Made by a program: the position numbers and the translations under genes
Shown here: piece by piece, positions 1-7,821 of the stretch
Layout of the letters: every line of letters begins with the position of its first letter
Numbering within the stretch: position 1 is the first letter of the stretch
Notes under the pieces: generated by a model
Told to the model about the DNA's origin: nothing
Database searches by the model: none
The model's input: only the letters and a program-made list of their open reading frames with translations
From: a virus
Strand: one strand, 5' to 3'
Virus record (IMG/VR): IMGVR_UViG_3300034166_000236
Coordinates: 1-23,016 of that record
DNA length: 23,016 nt

Positions 1-121
1 TATCGCAAGACATAGGACTGCTGATATCTGGAAACAAAAAAGAAGTAAAAAACGTGATACTTATGGCATGATTTATCGTGCAATTATTGAACCAATTTGC
101 TACGTAGTAGGAAAGGTATAA
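1..121 (+). CDS. 3' end of a phage late gene (partial, unidentified)
   Basis: An open frame enters from the left edge and gives 39 codons before TAA at 119-121, with no internal stop. The visible tail is basic (KQKRSKKR) and ends in a more hydrophobic stretch. The next gene starts one base after the stop, so this is almost certainly the last part of an upstream gene in the same late operon. Nothing in the tail identifies a family; its position suggests a virion protein. Confidence 0.6.
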   Translation, partial: IARHRTADIWKQKRSKKRDTYGMIYRAIIEPICYVVGKV

Positions 122-122
122 C

Positions 123-1064
123 ATGGGACAACTATTAGTTCCTGCAATGATAGGTGCAGGTGTAGGTGCTGCAGGCGGTATTGCTACAGGAAAAAACCCA
201 TTTAAAGCAGCTTTATTAGGTGGTGCTTTAGGTGCAGGTGGTGCAGGTTTAATGGGTGCTGGTGGTGCAGGTGCTGCTGCTGGAACTGCTGGTACTGGAG
301 CTGGCTCAGGTCTTATTGGCGGTGCAAATCTTTCTACTGCTGGTGGTCTTGGTATAGGTAGTGGTGCTACAGGTGGCTTAGGCGGATTAGGTAACTTTCT
401 TTCTAGCATAAGAGGCATAGAAACAACTCCTGTAAGCATGGGAACAGGTGGATATGCTTCAGGCATAGGTGGTCAAGCTATAGGTGGTATGGGTACATTA
501 CCAGGGCAATCACTTGACGAAATATTAAATCTTAATATCCCTAAACAAAATCTTGCAGATATAACTAGCCCAGAAGCTATTGCAAATAATGCTTTTTCTA
601 ATTCTAAATTTCAATCATCTGGTTTATTTGAACCATCTAGCTTTCGTAATTTAGATACTGGAACAAGTGTTGGCGCACCATTTTCTACTGAAGCGTTTAC
701 TAACAATCCATTAATGGCACAACAAATAATAAACAATGCTGGACAAACAGCTTCTACATCATTTTTAGATAACCTTGGATTTGGTAATTTATCAACTATG
801 GATAAAATTGGTTTAGGAAAAATGGGACTAGATGTAGGTCTTCCAAATCAAGCACAACAAATGATACAACCAGAAACAAGACCTGTTATAAGAGGTAATC
901 CAGAAATGGTATCATCTCCATTATTTAATGTAGGACCTAATGTAGGTATGCAAAAAGGTAATGAAATAGGTTTGCCAAACTTAATGACACGTATGCCTTT
1001 AACAGAAGAAGAGCTTTTAAGATTACAACAACAATTGCAAACAACAGGATATAGAGGAAGATAA
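123..1064 (+). CDS. Gly/Ala-rich putative virion protein
   Basis: A 313-residue protein. About the first 125 residues are very rich in Gly and Ala (GAGGAG, GGLGGLGN types of run) with no hydrophobic helix longer than the Gly-rich segments; the rest is polar and rich in Asn, Gln and Thr. Start ATG follows AGGAAAGG with good spacing. It lies among late genes just before the lysis block, where podoviruses keep tail and internal virion proteins, so a structural or ejected protein is inferred. I do not recognise a named family. Confidence 0.65.
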   Translation: MGQLLVPAMIGAGVGAAGGIATGKNPFKAALLGGALGAGGAGLMGAGGAGAAAGTAGTGAGSGLIGGANLSTAGGLGIGSGATGGLGGLGNFLSSIRGIETTPVSMGTGGYASGIGGQAIGGMGTLPGQSLDEILNLNIPKQNLADITSPEAIANNAFSNSKFQSSGLFEPSSFRNLDTGTSVGAPFSTEAFTNNPLMAQQIINNAGQTASTSFLDNLGFGNLSTMDKIGLGKMGLDVGLPNQAQQMIQPETRPVIRGNPEMVSSPLFNVGPNVGMQKGNEIGLPNLMTRMPLTEEELLRLQQQLQTTGYRGR

Positions 1065-1065
1065 C

Positions 1066-1809
1066 ATGGCATTTTTTGACAATTTTACTAATCCTTTAGA
1101 AGGATATAATATTTGGGGAACAAGATTACCTGATTATTTAACTGGAACTCCTGCATCAGGTGATACTCCTGCGGTTAAAGGAATACTTACTCCAGAACAA
1201 GCAACAAAACTTAAAAATCAATCATTATTTCAAGGTGGTTTGGGAGCTATTGCTACCTATTTATCTCAGCCTAAAAATCAAGGATATGGTTCAGCATTGC
1301 CTTATTTAGGCAAAGCATTTTTAGGTGGTATGAGTGCATCTGAAGGAGCAGCAGAAAAGGCTATATCTAATTTAAAGACACAAAGAGAACTTCAACAATT
1401 TGCTTTAAAACAACAAGCCATGAATAGAATTATTGAAGACCCTAGAGTTAAAAATGACCCTGTATTGCGTGGTTTAGCTGAAGCTGGTGAATACGATAAA
1501 ATTTCATCTATGTTGTCACCAACTACTGATATGAAAAATTATGAAGAAGCTAAAAAAGGTGGATTTAAAGGAAGTTTCTTACAGTATCAACAAACAGTTG
1601 ACCCATTTAAAGCAGCTATGTACGAATGGACAACCGGTCAATCATTACCTGGTCTTGGTGGTGGTAAAAATATGACAGGCACTCCAATTAGAGGTCAAGG
1701 TGGCATGAATCAATTAATAACAGTTACTGACCCAAATGGAGTTGCTCATCAATTTCCAAATCAAGCTGCTGCAGATGCTTTTAAACGCAGAGCTGGAATT
1801 ACTAATTAA
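1066..1809 (+). CDS. Hypothetical virion-associated protein
   Basis: A 247-residue protein starting one base after the previous stop, with AGGAAG upstream. The middle (about residues 80-140) is helical and rich in Ala, Gln and Lys; there is a Gly-rich linker near 195-215. The last 35 residues (ITVTDPNGVAHQFPNQAAAD and following) resemble short C-terminal segments I know from several phage virion proteins. Context indicates an internal or tail-tube-associated protein. The function is unknown. Confidence 0.6.
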   Translation: MAFFDNFTNPLEGYNIWGTRLPDYLTGTPASGDTPAVKGILTPEQATKLKNQSLFQGGLGAIATYLSQPKNQGYGSALPYLGKAFLGGMSASEGAAEKAISNLKTQRELQQFALKQQAMNRIIEDPRVKNDPVLRGLAEAGEYDKISSMLSPTTDMKNYEEAKKGGFKGSFLQYQQTVDPFKAAMYEWTTGQSLPGLGGGKNMTGTPIRGQGGMNQLITVTDPNGVAHQFPNQAAADAFKRRAGITN

Positions 1810-1818
1810 GGATAAATT

Positions 1819-2502
1819 ATGGCAGATATAGACTATAGTGCATTAGCACGTGAAACAGGAGCTATTGATAGCGTAAATACTCTTGTACAACCACCAAAAG
1901 GTATTACAGCTCCATGGGCAAACTTGTCACCTAAAAACCAAGAGACTTTCCAAATCAGAGAACTTGACGCTGGAAGAAAAAGAATTGACTCAATTAATGA
2001 AGTATTAACAAAAGGTCAAGATGTTTTAGAACAATTAAAGCGTTTTGGTGAAATTAATAGAAGAGAAACTACAGGAGGTTTAGTTGAACAATTTACTCCA
2101 GAATGGTCTATTCTTCATGGTTCTGATATTGATGAAATGAGGAAAATTCAACAATATCTTGGTCCTAAACAAAAAATAGAAGGTGCTGGTTCAACATCAG
2201 ATAAAGATATTGCTCTTTATTTAAATGCTTTACCTTCTCCTGATAGTAAAGGAAGTACAAATAAAAATATTCGTGCAGCCTATCAAAAACAATATGACTA
2301 TTCTTTAGCTAAAAAATCATTTTTAGAAGAATATTTAAGTGCAAATGGTCATTTAAGAGGTGCTGACTCTGCATGGGATAAAAATAATAAATCATATATG
2401 AAACAAATGTTTGGTCCTAAAGGCAGTAGAGCTGAATATTCAAGAGAAACAGAAGGACAACCAGCTCCTGCAGCAGCTAAATTTTTAGGTTGGGAACAAT
2501 AA
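1819..2502 (+). CDS. Hypothetical phage late protein
   Basis: A 227-residue soluble protein, helical and charged, with no TM segment or signal peptide. The SD AAGGAT lies about 5 bases before the ATG. Residues about 50-75 look like a coiled coil (RIDSINEVLTKGQDVLEQLK). It is packed between two other late genes with gaps of 9 bases and 1 base. It resembles the poorly annotated proteins next to ejection proteins in podoviruses, but I cannot assign a family. Confidence 0.6.
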   Translation: MADIDYSALARETGAIDSVNTLVQPPKGITAPWANLSPKNQETFQIRELDAGRKRIDSINEVLTKGQDVLEQLKRFGEINRRETTGGLVEQFTPEWSILHGSDIDEMRKIQQYLGPKQKIEGAGSTSDKDIALYLNALPSPDSKGSTNKNIRAAYQKQYDYSLAKKSFLEEYLSANGHLRGADSAWDKNNKSYMKQMFGPKGSRAEYSRETEGQPAPAAAKFLGWEQ

Positions 2503-2503
2503 T

Positions 2504-3922
2504 ATGCCTATAGCAAAAGTTCAAATGCCAGATGGAAGAATTGGTAGGTTTGAAGTTCCTGAAGGAACATCTCCAGAAGACGCAATAAAACTTATCAATG
2601 CTGCTACACCAACAAGTTATACATGGGGTGAAGTACCTGCTGCTGCATTAAAAAATGTTCCTAAAGACATTGTTCCTGCATTAAAAGGCGTTGTTCAACC
2701 ATTTTTACAACCTGTTGATACAATGGAAAGTCTTATTAAAGCAGGCTCTGCAGGCTTAACAAATATTCTTCCTCAATCAGTATTACAATATGCTAACCCT
2801 GAAAAACTTAAAGAAGCACAAACTACTTCACAAGCAATTGGTGGTCAGTTTACTGAAGAAAACTTAAAGCGTATGCTTGCTGAACAGCCTGTAAGTTCTG
2901 CAATGCTTGGCTCTAGTTTATTAAGTGGTGGAGGTTCTGCATTACAAAAAATTGGTCAATTAGGCAAGACTGAAAACATAATTGGTAGAACAGGTGAAAT
3001 ATTAAGCACTACAGGTAAATATACCAACCCATTAACTCCAGTAGTTAAAGGTGCTGAATATGTTGCTCCTAAAATTATTAAAGGTGCAGAAAGTTCAGCT
3101 AAATGGTTAATGCAAAGCGCACTTAAACCAACTCCAACACAATTAAAATCAGGTCAAGCTCAAACTGCTATTGATACATTATTAGAATATAATATTAGTC
3201 CAACCAAAAAAGGTGTTAGGCTGCTTGAAAATAAACTTGATGACCTTAATGCTCAAATTAGTGAAAAAATTGCTAATTCAACAGCAACTCTTAGTAGAGA
3301 TGATGTAATATCTTCATTGCAAAGAGTTAAACAACGCTTTGGTGAACAAGCAGACCCTGTATCAGACTTAGCAGCAATTGAAAAAACAGGTGAAAATTTT
3401 GCAGCAAGTCATCCTAAACAATTGTCAGTTCAATTAGCTCAAAAACTTAAAACTGGAACTTATAGAGCATTAAAAGGCAAATATGGCGAAGAAGGTGCTG
3501 CATCTGTTGAGGCACAAAAAGCACTTGCTAATGGGTTAAAAACTGGTATTGCTCAAAAAGTTGAAGATATAGCAGCTCTTAATGCCGAAGAGTCTAAAAT
3601 ATTTGATACATTAGCTGTTACTGAAAGACGAGCTTTAATGGAAATGAATAAAAACCCAGCAGGTCTTGCTTTATTAACTCAAAGTCCTGAGCAATTTGCT
3701 TTATTTATGGCTGATAAAAGTGCTGCATTTAAAGGTTTATTAGCTCGTGTATTATATAAAGGTAGTAAAGTTCTTGGCTCTGGAGAAATTAAAGTTCCTA
3801 AATTTATGAGTTCAACAGGAACTGCTCAAATTCCATATCAAGGTATTTTATCAGCAACACAAAGTCCAATTACAGCAGGTGTAGGTGCAGTTATGCCTGG
3901 TCTGTTACAAAGCACACAATAA
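2504..3922 (+). CDS. Putative internal virion / DNA ejection protein
   Basis: A 472-residue protein. It opens with a short compact motif, KVQMPDGRIGRFEVPEGTSP, seen at the N-terminus of many phage tail-internal and ejection proteins. It continues with low-complexity Gly/Ser/Ala segments (about 130-145) and a long helical region (about 230-400) with predicted coiled-coil character. It is the last large gene before lysis. An internal virion protein released with the DNA is the most likely role; this rests on the N-terminal motif and position, not on a defined domain. Confidence 0.6.
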   Translation: MPIAKVQMPDGRIGRFEVPEGTSPEDAIKLINAATPTSYTWGEVPAAALKNVPKDIVPALKGVVQPFLQPVDTMESLIKAGSAGLTNILPQSVLQYANPEKLKEAQTTSQAIGGQFTEENLKRMLAEQPVSSAMLGSSLLSGGGSALQKIGQLGKTENIIGRTGEILSTTGKYTNPLTPVVKGAEYVAPKIIKGAESSAKWLMQSALKPTPTQLKSGQAQTAIDTLLEYNISPTKKGVRLLENKLDDLNAQISEKIANSTATLSRDDVISSLQRVKQRFGEQADPVSDLAAIEKTGENFAASHPKQLSVQLAQKLKTGTYRALKGKYGEEGAASVEAQKALANGLKTGIAQKVEDIAALNAEESKIFDTLAVTERRALMEMNKNPAGLALLTQSPEQFALFMADKSAAFKGLLARVLYKGSKVLGSGEIKVPKFMSSTGTAQIPYQGILSATQSPITAGVGAVMPGLLQSTQ

Positions 3923-3932
3923 AGGAACAGTA

Positions 3933-4091
3933 ATGGTCAAGACAGACGTAGAAGCACGTTTAAGTACGCATGAAGAAGTATGTGCGTTACGTTATGAGCA
4001 AATAAACGCAAGACTCAAACGCCTAGAACAAATACTTTTAGGCACAGCAGGTTTCGTTATTGTATTTTTGTTGACACAATTCACAAAATGA
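3933..4091 (+). CDS. Small membrane protein, XhlA-like (lysis block)
   Basis: A 52-residue protein. The open frame extends upstream, but the ATG at 3933 has AAGGAA just before it and lies after the previous stop, so it is the likely start. Residues 1-30 are polar and helical (EARLSTHEEVCALRYEQINA); residues about 34-49 form one TM helix (LLGTAGFVIVFLLTQF). This layout, coiled coil then C-terminal TM, resembles XhlA/hemolysin-type lysis accessory proteins. It overlaps the next gene by 4 bases (ATGA). Confidence 0.6.
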   Translation: MVKTDVEARLSTHEEVCALRYEQINARLKRLEQILLGTAGFVIVFLLTQFTK

Positions 4092-4447
4092 CATTTATTA
4101 CAGAGAACAATATAGCAAACCTATATTCAGCTCTGATAGAAATGCCCATATTTGACGAGTATAAACTACCACCTGCATCTAAAGTAGACTTCGTAGTATT
4201 GCATGACAATACTATATGCGGACAATATGAGCCACCAGAACAAGGTGAGCCTCATGTTATTACTATATCTACTGCACGCCATTCTCATCTATATCCTGTC
4301 TTAATGACTCTATGCCATGAACTTATTCACATGTGCGTATATATAGACTCACCCAAAACCGAGCAGTATGCTAGTCATAAAGGTTTATTTTTAAAACTAC
4401 AAAAACGTGTAGCCAAGATGTATGGCTTTGACCCAAAGGAGTTGTAA
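4088..4447 (+). CDS. SprT-like zinc metallopeptidase
   Basis: A 119-residue protein. The zinc-binding and catalytic motif HELIH (H77-E78-L79-I80-H81) is intact, and H97 in SHKGLFLKL is in place for the third ligand, as in SprT/WLM-type minimal metallopeptidases (H-E-x-x-H followed by a GH/SH...F motif). Related small phage SprT-like proteins are known, but their targets are not. Its position between two membrane-protein genes of the lysis block suggests processing of an envelope or virion protein. It overlaps the neighbours by 4 bases (ATGA) and 1 base (TAATG). Confidence 0.75.
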   Translation: MTFITENNIANLYSALIEMPIFDEYKLPPASKVDFVVLHDNTICGQYEPPEQGEPHVITISTARHSHLYPVLMTLCHELIHMCVYIDSPKTEQYASHKGLFLKLQKRVAKMYGFDPKEL

Positions 4448-4719
4448 TGAATATGGAAAAAATAACAAATATGCTTTTCCCTGTAATAGTATCTGCTATT
4501 GCTTGGTTACTTACATCTATGTCATCTATTCAAGCTGACCTTATTAATATAAAATCTAAAATGCCTATTCTTATTACAGAACAAGGTGTACCAACTGACA
4601 GTCCAATATCAGCAGAACAAAGAGCTAGACTTAAAGAAGAACTTAAATTGCAAATTGCTGAAATAAATATTCGTGTAAGACTTTTAGAAGAGCATGAAAA
4701 AACTAAAGGATATAAATAA
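4447..4719 (+). CDS. Single-TM coiled-coil protein, possible i-spanin-like
   Basis: A 90-residue protein with an N-terminal TM helix (about residues 8-25, LFPVIVSAIAWLLTSM) and a C-terminal helical, charged region (about 55-88) likely to be a coiled coil. This is the shape of an inner-membrane spanin subunit, and it lies in the lysis block; however, no lipoprotein partner with a lipobox is visible, so i-spanin is only a suggestion. It is joined to both neighbours by TAATG stop/start overlaps. Confidence 0.55.
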   Translation: MNMEKITNMLFPVIVSAIAWLLTSMSSIQADLINIKSKMPILITEQGVPTDSPISAEQRARLKEELKLQIAEINIRVRLLEEHEKTKGYK

Positions 4720-5216
4720 TGTTATCTATATTATCTGGAATACTAGGTTTTGCTACAAGCGGACTTCCTAGTTTACTATCATTCTTTCAACAAAAAGGTG
4801 ACCAAAAACATGAACGAGAAATGGCTAAACTTCAAACAGAACGTGAACTTGAACTTGCAAAAGCTGGTTTCGTATCTCAAGAAAAAATTGAAGCAATTAA
4901 ACTTGACCAAATAGAAACACAAACATACGCAGAAGAACGTGTAGCATTGTATGACCATGACAAAAAACTTGTAGATGGTGCAAGCAAAACAGTTAAGAAC
5001 TGGAACGCTATGGTAAGACCTGTAGTAGCTTTTATCTTTGTAGGTGAGTTAGTTCTTATTAACCTTATCTCATTAGCTTGGGCTATGTGGTCAGGTGTAG
5101 ACTTTGTTGTAGCATCTCAAGAAGTATTTGGTTCTGAAGAAATGGCTATTACTGCGTCTATTATTGGCTTTTACTTTGGTTCTCGCACATGGGAAAAGAA
5201 ACGTGAAAGCATCTAA
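4719..5216 (+). CDS. Holin of the GTA 3-TM type
   Basis: A 165-residue protein. It has a hydrophobic N-terminal segment (about 3-22), a charged coiled-coil middle (about 25-95), a long TM segment (about 98-125, RPVVAFIFVGELVLINLISL) and a last TM segment ending in GFYFGSRTW. The FYFGSR ending and overall order match the holin family with three TMs first described from gene transfer agents. It would form the inner-membrane lesion that releases the lysozyme encoded immediately downstream. AAAGGA precedes the ATG. Confidence 0.75.
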   Translation: MLSILSGILGFATSGLPSLLSFFQQKGDQKHEREMAKLQTERELELAKAGFVSQEKIEAIKLDQIETQTYAEERVALYDHDKKLVDGASKTVKNWNAMVRPVVAFIFVGELVLINLISLAWAMWSGVDFVVASQEVFGSEEMAITASIIGFYFGSRTWEKKRESI

Positions 5217-5652
5217 TGTTTGCATACAACTTCTTAAACATCATGAGGGTGTTAGGTACAAGCCTTATACTTGCCCTGCTGGTCTGTGGACTGTGGGTGT
5301 TGGTCATCTTATCGGTGATGGTAAGTCTTTGCCTAGAGAGTGGAACAAAACTTTTACACAGGCTGAAGTAGATGGAATTCTTAAACGAGACCTCAATCGC
5401 TTCGAGCTGGGAATATCTAAGATGTTACCTAACACGCCTCTTAGACAACACGAGTTTGACGCTATCTTATCTTTCTGCTTTAATCTTGGTCTTGGTTGCT
5501 TTCAACGAAGCACCATCCGTCAAGCGTTGTTACGTGGCGATAAAGAAGCGGCTATGGAGTCGTTAGTCAAATATTGCAGAGCTGGTGGCAAGATATTAAA
5601 AGGTTTACAAAACAGAAGATTAGATGAACGCAAATTGTTTTTAGGTATATAA
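5203..5652 (+). CDS. Endolysin, GH24 (T4/P21-type) lysozyme
   Basis: A 149-residue muramidase that cleaves the MurNAc-GlcNAc bond of peptidoglycan. The catalytic triad has the E-x8-C-x5-T form: E15, C24, T30 (HEGVRYKPYTCPAGLWT), the Cys variant known in lambdoid lysozymes. I chose the GTG at 5203: it puts the conserved opening (MKASN.. I..L.K..EG) at the N-terminus as in soluble members, and GGGAAAAGAA lies upstream. The frame stays open to a TTG at 5128, which would add a Leu-rich, possibly SAR-like segment read out of frame from the holin gene. It overlaps the holin by 14 bases. Confidence 0.9.
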   Translation: MKASNVCIQLLKHHEGVRYKPYTCPAGLWTVGVGHLIGDGKSLPREWNKTFTQAEVDGILKRDLNRFELGISKMLPNTPLRQHEFDAILSFCFNLGLGCFQRSTIRQALLRGDKEAAMESLVKYCRAGGKILKGLQNRRLDERKLFLGI

Positions 5653-5673
5653 TAGATTATCTCATTAATGAGA
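5648..5673 (+). promoter_or_regulatory. Possible -10 box with a 14-bp palindrome at the start site
   Basis: TATAAT (5648-5653) overlaps the lysozyme stop. Seven bases further on is a perfect 14-bp palindrome, TCTCATTAATGAGA (5660-5673), where transcription would begin. The -35 region is poor. It may be a weak promoter with an operator for the exonuclease gene at 5679. Confidence 0.3.
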
Positions 5674-5678
5674 ATTCT

Positions 5679-6416
5679 ATGAAAATACTTTTATTAGATA
5701 TTGAATGCGCTCCAAATCTTGCAACAGTTTGGGGAATATGGCAGCAAAATATTGCGCTTAACCAGTTATTAGAATCATCTTATACTTTATGCTATGCTGC
5801 TAAATGGTATGGTGAATCAAAAATTATGTTCGATTCAGTATATAAAAGTAATCGTAAACATATGCTTAATAGTATTCATAAATTAATGGATGAAGCAGAT
5901 GCAATAGTTCATTACAATGGACTACAGTTTGATATTAAAATGTTAAATGGTGAGTTTTTACAAGCTGGCATGCCACCACCAAGTCCAGCAAAGCATATAG
6001 ATTTACTTAGGGTTGCTAGAAGTCAGTTTAGGTTTGTATCAAATAAACTTGACTATGTATCTCAAAAATTAGGTTTAGGTAAAAAAACAGACCATGAGGG
6101 TCATGAATTATGGCTAAAGGTTATGAATAATGACCGCCAAGCATGGAAACGTATGGAAGCATATAATAAAAATGATGTTATATTATTAGAAAAATTATAT
6201 GATAAATTTAAAGGATGGATAAGTAATCATCCAAATCATAATTCATTTTCTGATGGTACTGTTTGCCCAAATTGTAACTCTGCAAGATTAACTAAACAAG
6301 GTAGTTTTATTACTAGCTCTAGAAAATATCAACGTTATCAATGTAAGGATTGCGGAAAATGGAGCAAGTCAGTGAAATCAGAGAAATTAAACCACGACTT
6401 AGTTACCAGCATATAA
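5679..6416 (+). CDS. DnaQ/RNase H-fold 3'-5' exonuclease with C-terminal zinc ribbon
   Basis: A 245-residue protein. Residues 1-180 form a DEDDy-type exonuclease: Exo I D7-I-E9, Exo II with N80 and D85 (HYNGLQFD), Exo III Y162-x3-D166. Residues 196-225 form a zinc ribbon with C196-x2-C199 and C222-x2-C225. The exonuclease would digest or proofread single-stranded 3' ends; the zinc ribbon may bind nucleic acid. Phages without their own DNA polymerase gene nearby often carry such stand-alone enzymes. The SD is weak (GAGAA). It starts a three-gene plus-strand group after lysis. Confidence 0.8.
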   Translation: MKILLLDIECAPNLATVWGIWQQNIALNQLLESSYTLCYAAKWYGESKIMFDSVYKSNRKHMLNSIHKLMDEADAIVHYNGLQFDIKMLNGEFLQAGMPPPSPAKHIDLLRVARSQFRFVSNKLDYVSQKLGLGKKTDHEGHELWLKVMNNDRQAWKRMEAYNKNDVILLEKLYDKFKGWISNHPNHNSFSDGTVCPNCNSARLTKQGSFITSSRKYQRYQCKDCGKWSKSVKSEKLNHDLVTSI

Positions 6417-6424
6417 GGAAAATT

Positions 6425-6586
6425 ATGGACATCTCAGCATTATGTGAGCATATCATAGGCAAAGAAATTGTAGAGGCCGAAGCATATACTGACCCGTCTG
6501 TTTTAATTATTACTTTATCTGATGACACATATATAGAAATTACAGTTGATGCTATTTACTCAGAGGTGCCAGCATTAGATGACTGA
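6425..6586 (+). CDS. Small hypothetical protein
   Basis: A 53-residue acidic protein. The ATG at 6425 is preferred to upstream starts in the same frame because AAGGAA lies 5 bases before it and it avoids overlap with the exonuclease gene. It has alternating hydrophobic and polar strands (SVLIITLSDDTYIEITVDAI), suggesting a small beta fold. Its 3' end overlaps the next gene by 8 bases. Function unknown. Confidence 0.55.
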   Translation: MDISALCEHIIGKEIVEAEAYTDPSVLIITLSDDTYIEITVDAIYSEVPALDD

Positions 6587-6776
6587 CATTATTTTACCTA
6601 ACGGTGAAGTAGTAGATAACTATAGTAGTAACTACAGGTTGTATTGTGAAGCAAAATGGTTATTAACTAAAGATATTAATTTTAGACGTGAATGGTTATG
6701 TAAAATAGCTGAAAAACGTAAAAATGAATTAGAACCACTAAAAACCTATTTAAAAATGTTATTTGACTTAAAATAA
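6579..6776 (+). CDS. Small hypothetical protein
   Basis: A 65-residue basic, helical protein. It begins with a short hairpin-like opening (DIILPNGEVVDNYSS) followed by helices rich in Lys and aromatic residues. It overlaps the previous gene by 8 bases and is the last plus-strand gene before the convergent leftward block. Family unknown. Confidence 0.55.
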   Translation: MTDIILPNGEVVDNYSSNYRLYCEAKWLLTKDINFRREWLCKIAEKRKNELEPLKTYLKMLFDLK

Positions 6777-6783
6777 GTGGCCT

Positions 6784-6844
6784 TAGAGACATTATTTTAA
6801 TATGCCCTATATATACATATCAATTTATAATAAAAGTGTCTCTA
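6784..6844. repeat. 8-bp inverted repeat between convergent operons
   Basis: TAGAGACA (6784-6791) and TGTCTCTA (6837-6844) are perfect reverse complements around 45 bases of almost pure A/T, with further partial pairing inside. It sits in the 86-bp gap where plus-strand and minus-strand operons meet, so it may help stop transcription in both directions. It lacks a T-tract directly after either arm, so it is not a classical intrinsic terminator. Confidence 0.4.
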
Positions 6845-6862
6845 TGGATGACTGCGTGCGTT

Positions 6863-7222
6863 TTAAATACGTTTTGCTAGTTTATACCAAGTTTTAATGT
6901 AATCTTTAAGACTATCTATTGAATTTCCAAGATAAATAAGTGATGTTTGTGATATTTGATAATATTTTGAAATATGAATACCTGTATTATCTGAATATCC
7001 ATTAATAAGTATTACAGTAAAATTAGGTTTCTTTGATAAGGCTTTAAGAAGTATTTTTTGACCTTCTGAAATTTCTTCATTATCACGTTTCCATTCTGCC
7101 AATAAAAACTTATCATTAATGCCGTATACCATATCTAAGTTAGATGGCATAATTTTAGGACTATCTTCAAATAATCCTTTTAAAAAACCAAAGTCAGTAT
7201 GACTTGCCATTTGATTTCTCAT
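6863..7222 (-). CDS. PD-(D/E)XK nuclease-like protein (VRR-NUC type)
   Basis: A 119-residue protein from the ATG at 7222; GTG at 7234 and ATG at 7210 are alternatives. The core reads N-L-D30-M-V-Y-G, then L-A-E43-W-K45, then a helix with Q55 (ISEGQKILLKAL). This is the D...E-x-K...Q pattern of small restriction-endonuclease-fold nucleases such as VRR-NUC. It would cut branched or damaged DNA; that is inferred from the motif only. It is the last gene of the leftward operon, 4 bases after the gene upstream of it. Confidence 0.6.
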   Translation of the reverse strand: MRNQMASHTDFGFLKGLFEDSPKIMPSNLDMVYGINDKFLLAEWKRDNEEISEGQKILLKALSKKPNFTVILINGYSDNTGIHISKYYQISQTSLIYLGNSIDSLKDYIKTWYKLAKRI

Positions 7223-7226
7223 TCCA

Positions 7227-7382
7227 TTAGACACAAATAATTATTCCATTTGAACCAACTTGACAAACTGTTACAGAACCATCAGGTGCTAATATAGTAG
7301 TAGTTTGACTAAATACTTCTTCAGTCCAAAAAATAGCTAATCCGGCCATGATTACAATAAATATCCAATATATTTTAGTCAT
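7227..7382 (-). CDS. Small exported or membrane peptide
   Basis: A 51-codon frame. It has an N-terminal hydrophobic helix (about residues 4-19, IYWIFIVIMAGLAIFW) followed by a polar beta-like tail (SQTTTILAPDGSVTVCQV) with two Cys (C40, C50). It resembles a signal anchor or signal peptide plus a short disulfide-capable periplasmic tail. Its ATG overlaps the end of the upstream gene by 8 bases, which supports coupled translation. No known family. Confidence 0.5.
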   Translation of the reverse strand: MTKIYWIFIVIMAGLAIFWTEEVFSQTTTILAPDGSVTVCQVGSNGIIICV

Positions 7383-7761
7383 CTAAATCCTCAAGTCTTT
7401 CTAAAAACGCAGTAGTTTGCATATCATTATTATCTTCATCAGTATTACTAAATATAATATCATCTTCAAAAGTATTAACTAACTCTTGAATTTCATTTTT
7501 ATCACGTTGTAATTTATCAATTACTAATTGTGCATAACCTACAATATCAACCCATGAATCCATATAATTTGCATCGCCATTTACAATACGGCTTATTTTA
7601 TGAGCAATCATTTCTAATGACTCTCGCTGATAAAATGCTAACTTATTAGCAGTGTCACCAAGATTAATTGCTTGTTTTATTAATTGTGTTGTTGTTGCAT
7701 TTGATGAAAAATCACCATAACGATTGCCACGTTCATCTAAAATATTATTAATATCTGTCAT
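7375..7761 (-). CDS. Conserved phage protein, DUF6378-like
   Basis: A 128-residue protein. It begins with the pattern ILDERGNRYGDFSSNA, continues with FYQRESLEMIAHKISRIVNG and DSWVDIVGYAQL, as in the phage family I know as DUF6378 (small proteins often near nucleotide or recombination genes). The last 40 residues are acidic. The SD AAGGAC precedes the ATG. The function of the family is not established; helical D/E-rich motifs recall MazG-like folds, but that is only a resemblance. Confidence 0.7.
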   Translation of the reverse strand: MTDINNILDERGNRYGDFSSNATTTQLIKQAINLGDTANKLAFYQRESLEMIAHKISRIVNGDANYMDSWVDIVGYAQLVIDKLQRDKNEIQELVNTFEDDIIFSNTDEDNNDMQTTAFLERLEDLDD

Positions 7762-7821
7762 AAAATAAGTCCTTGTTAAATATAGTATTATTATAATAAC
7801 ATATAAATGATAAAAAGTGTA

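Noticed and set aside
848-1072. 74-codon minus-strand ORF in the Gly-rich gene
   Set aside because: Antisense to a clear late gene; Cys-rich low-quality product, no SD.
5372-5566. 64-codon ORF inside the lysozyme gene
   Set aside because: Different frame of the lysozyme. Its TM-like segment recalled a spanin nested in a lysis gene, but there is no SD and no lipobox.
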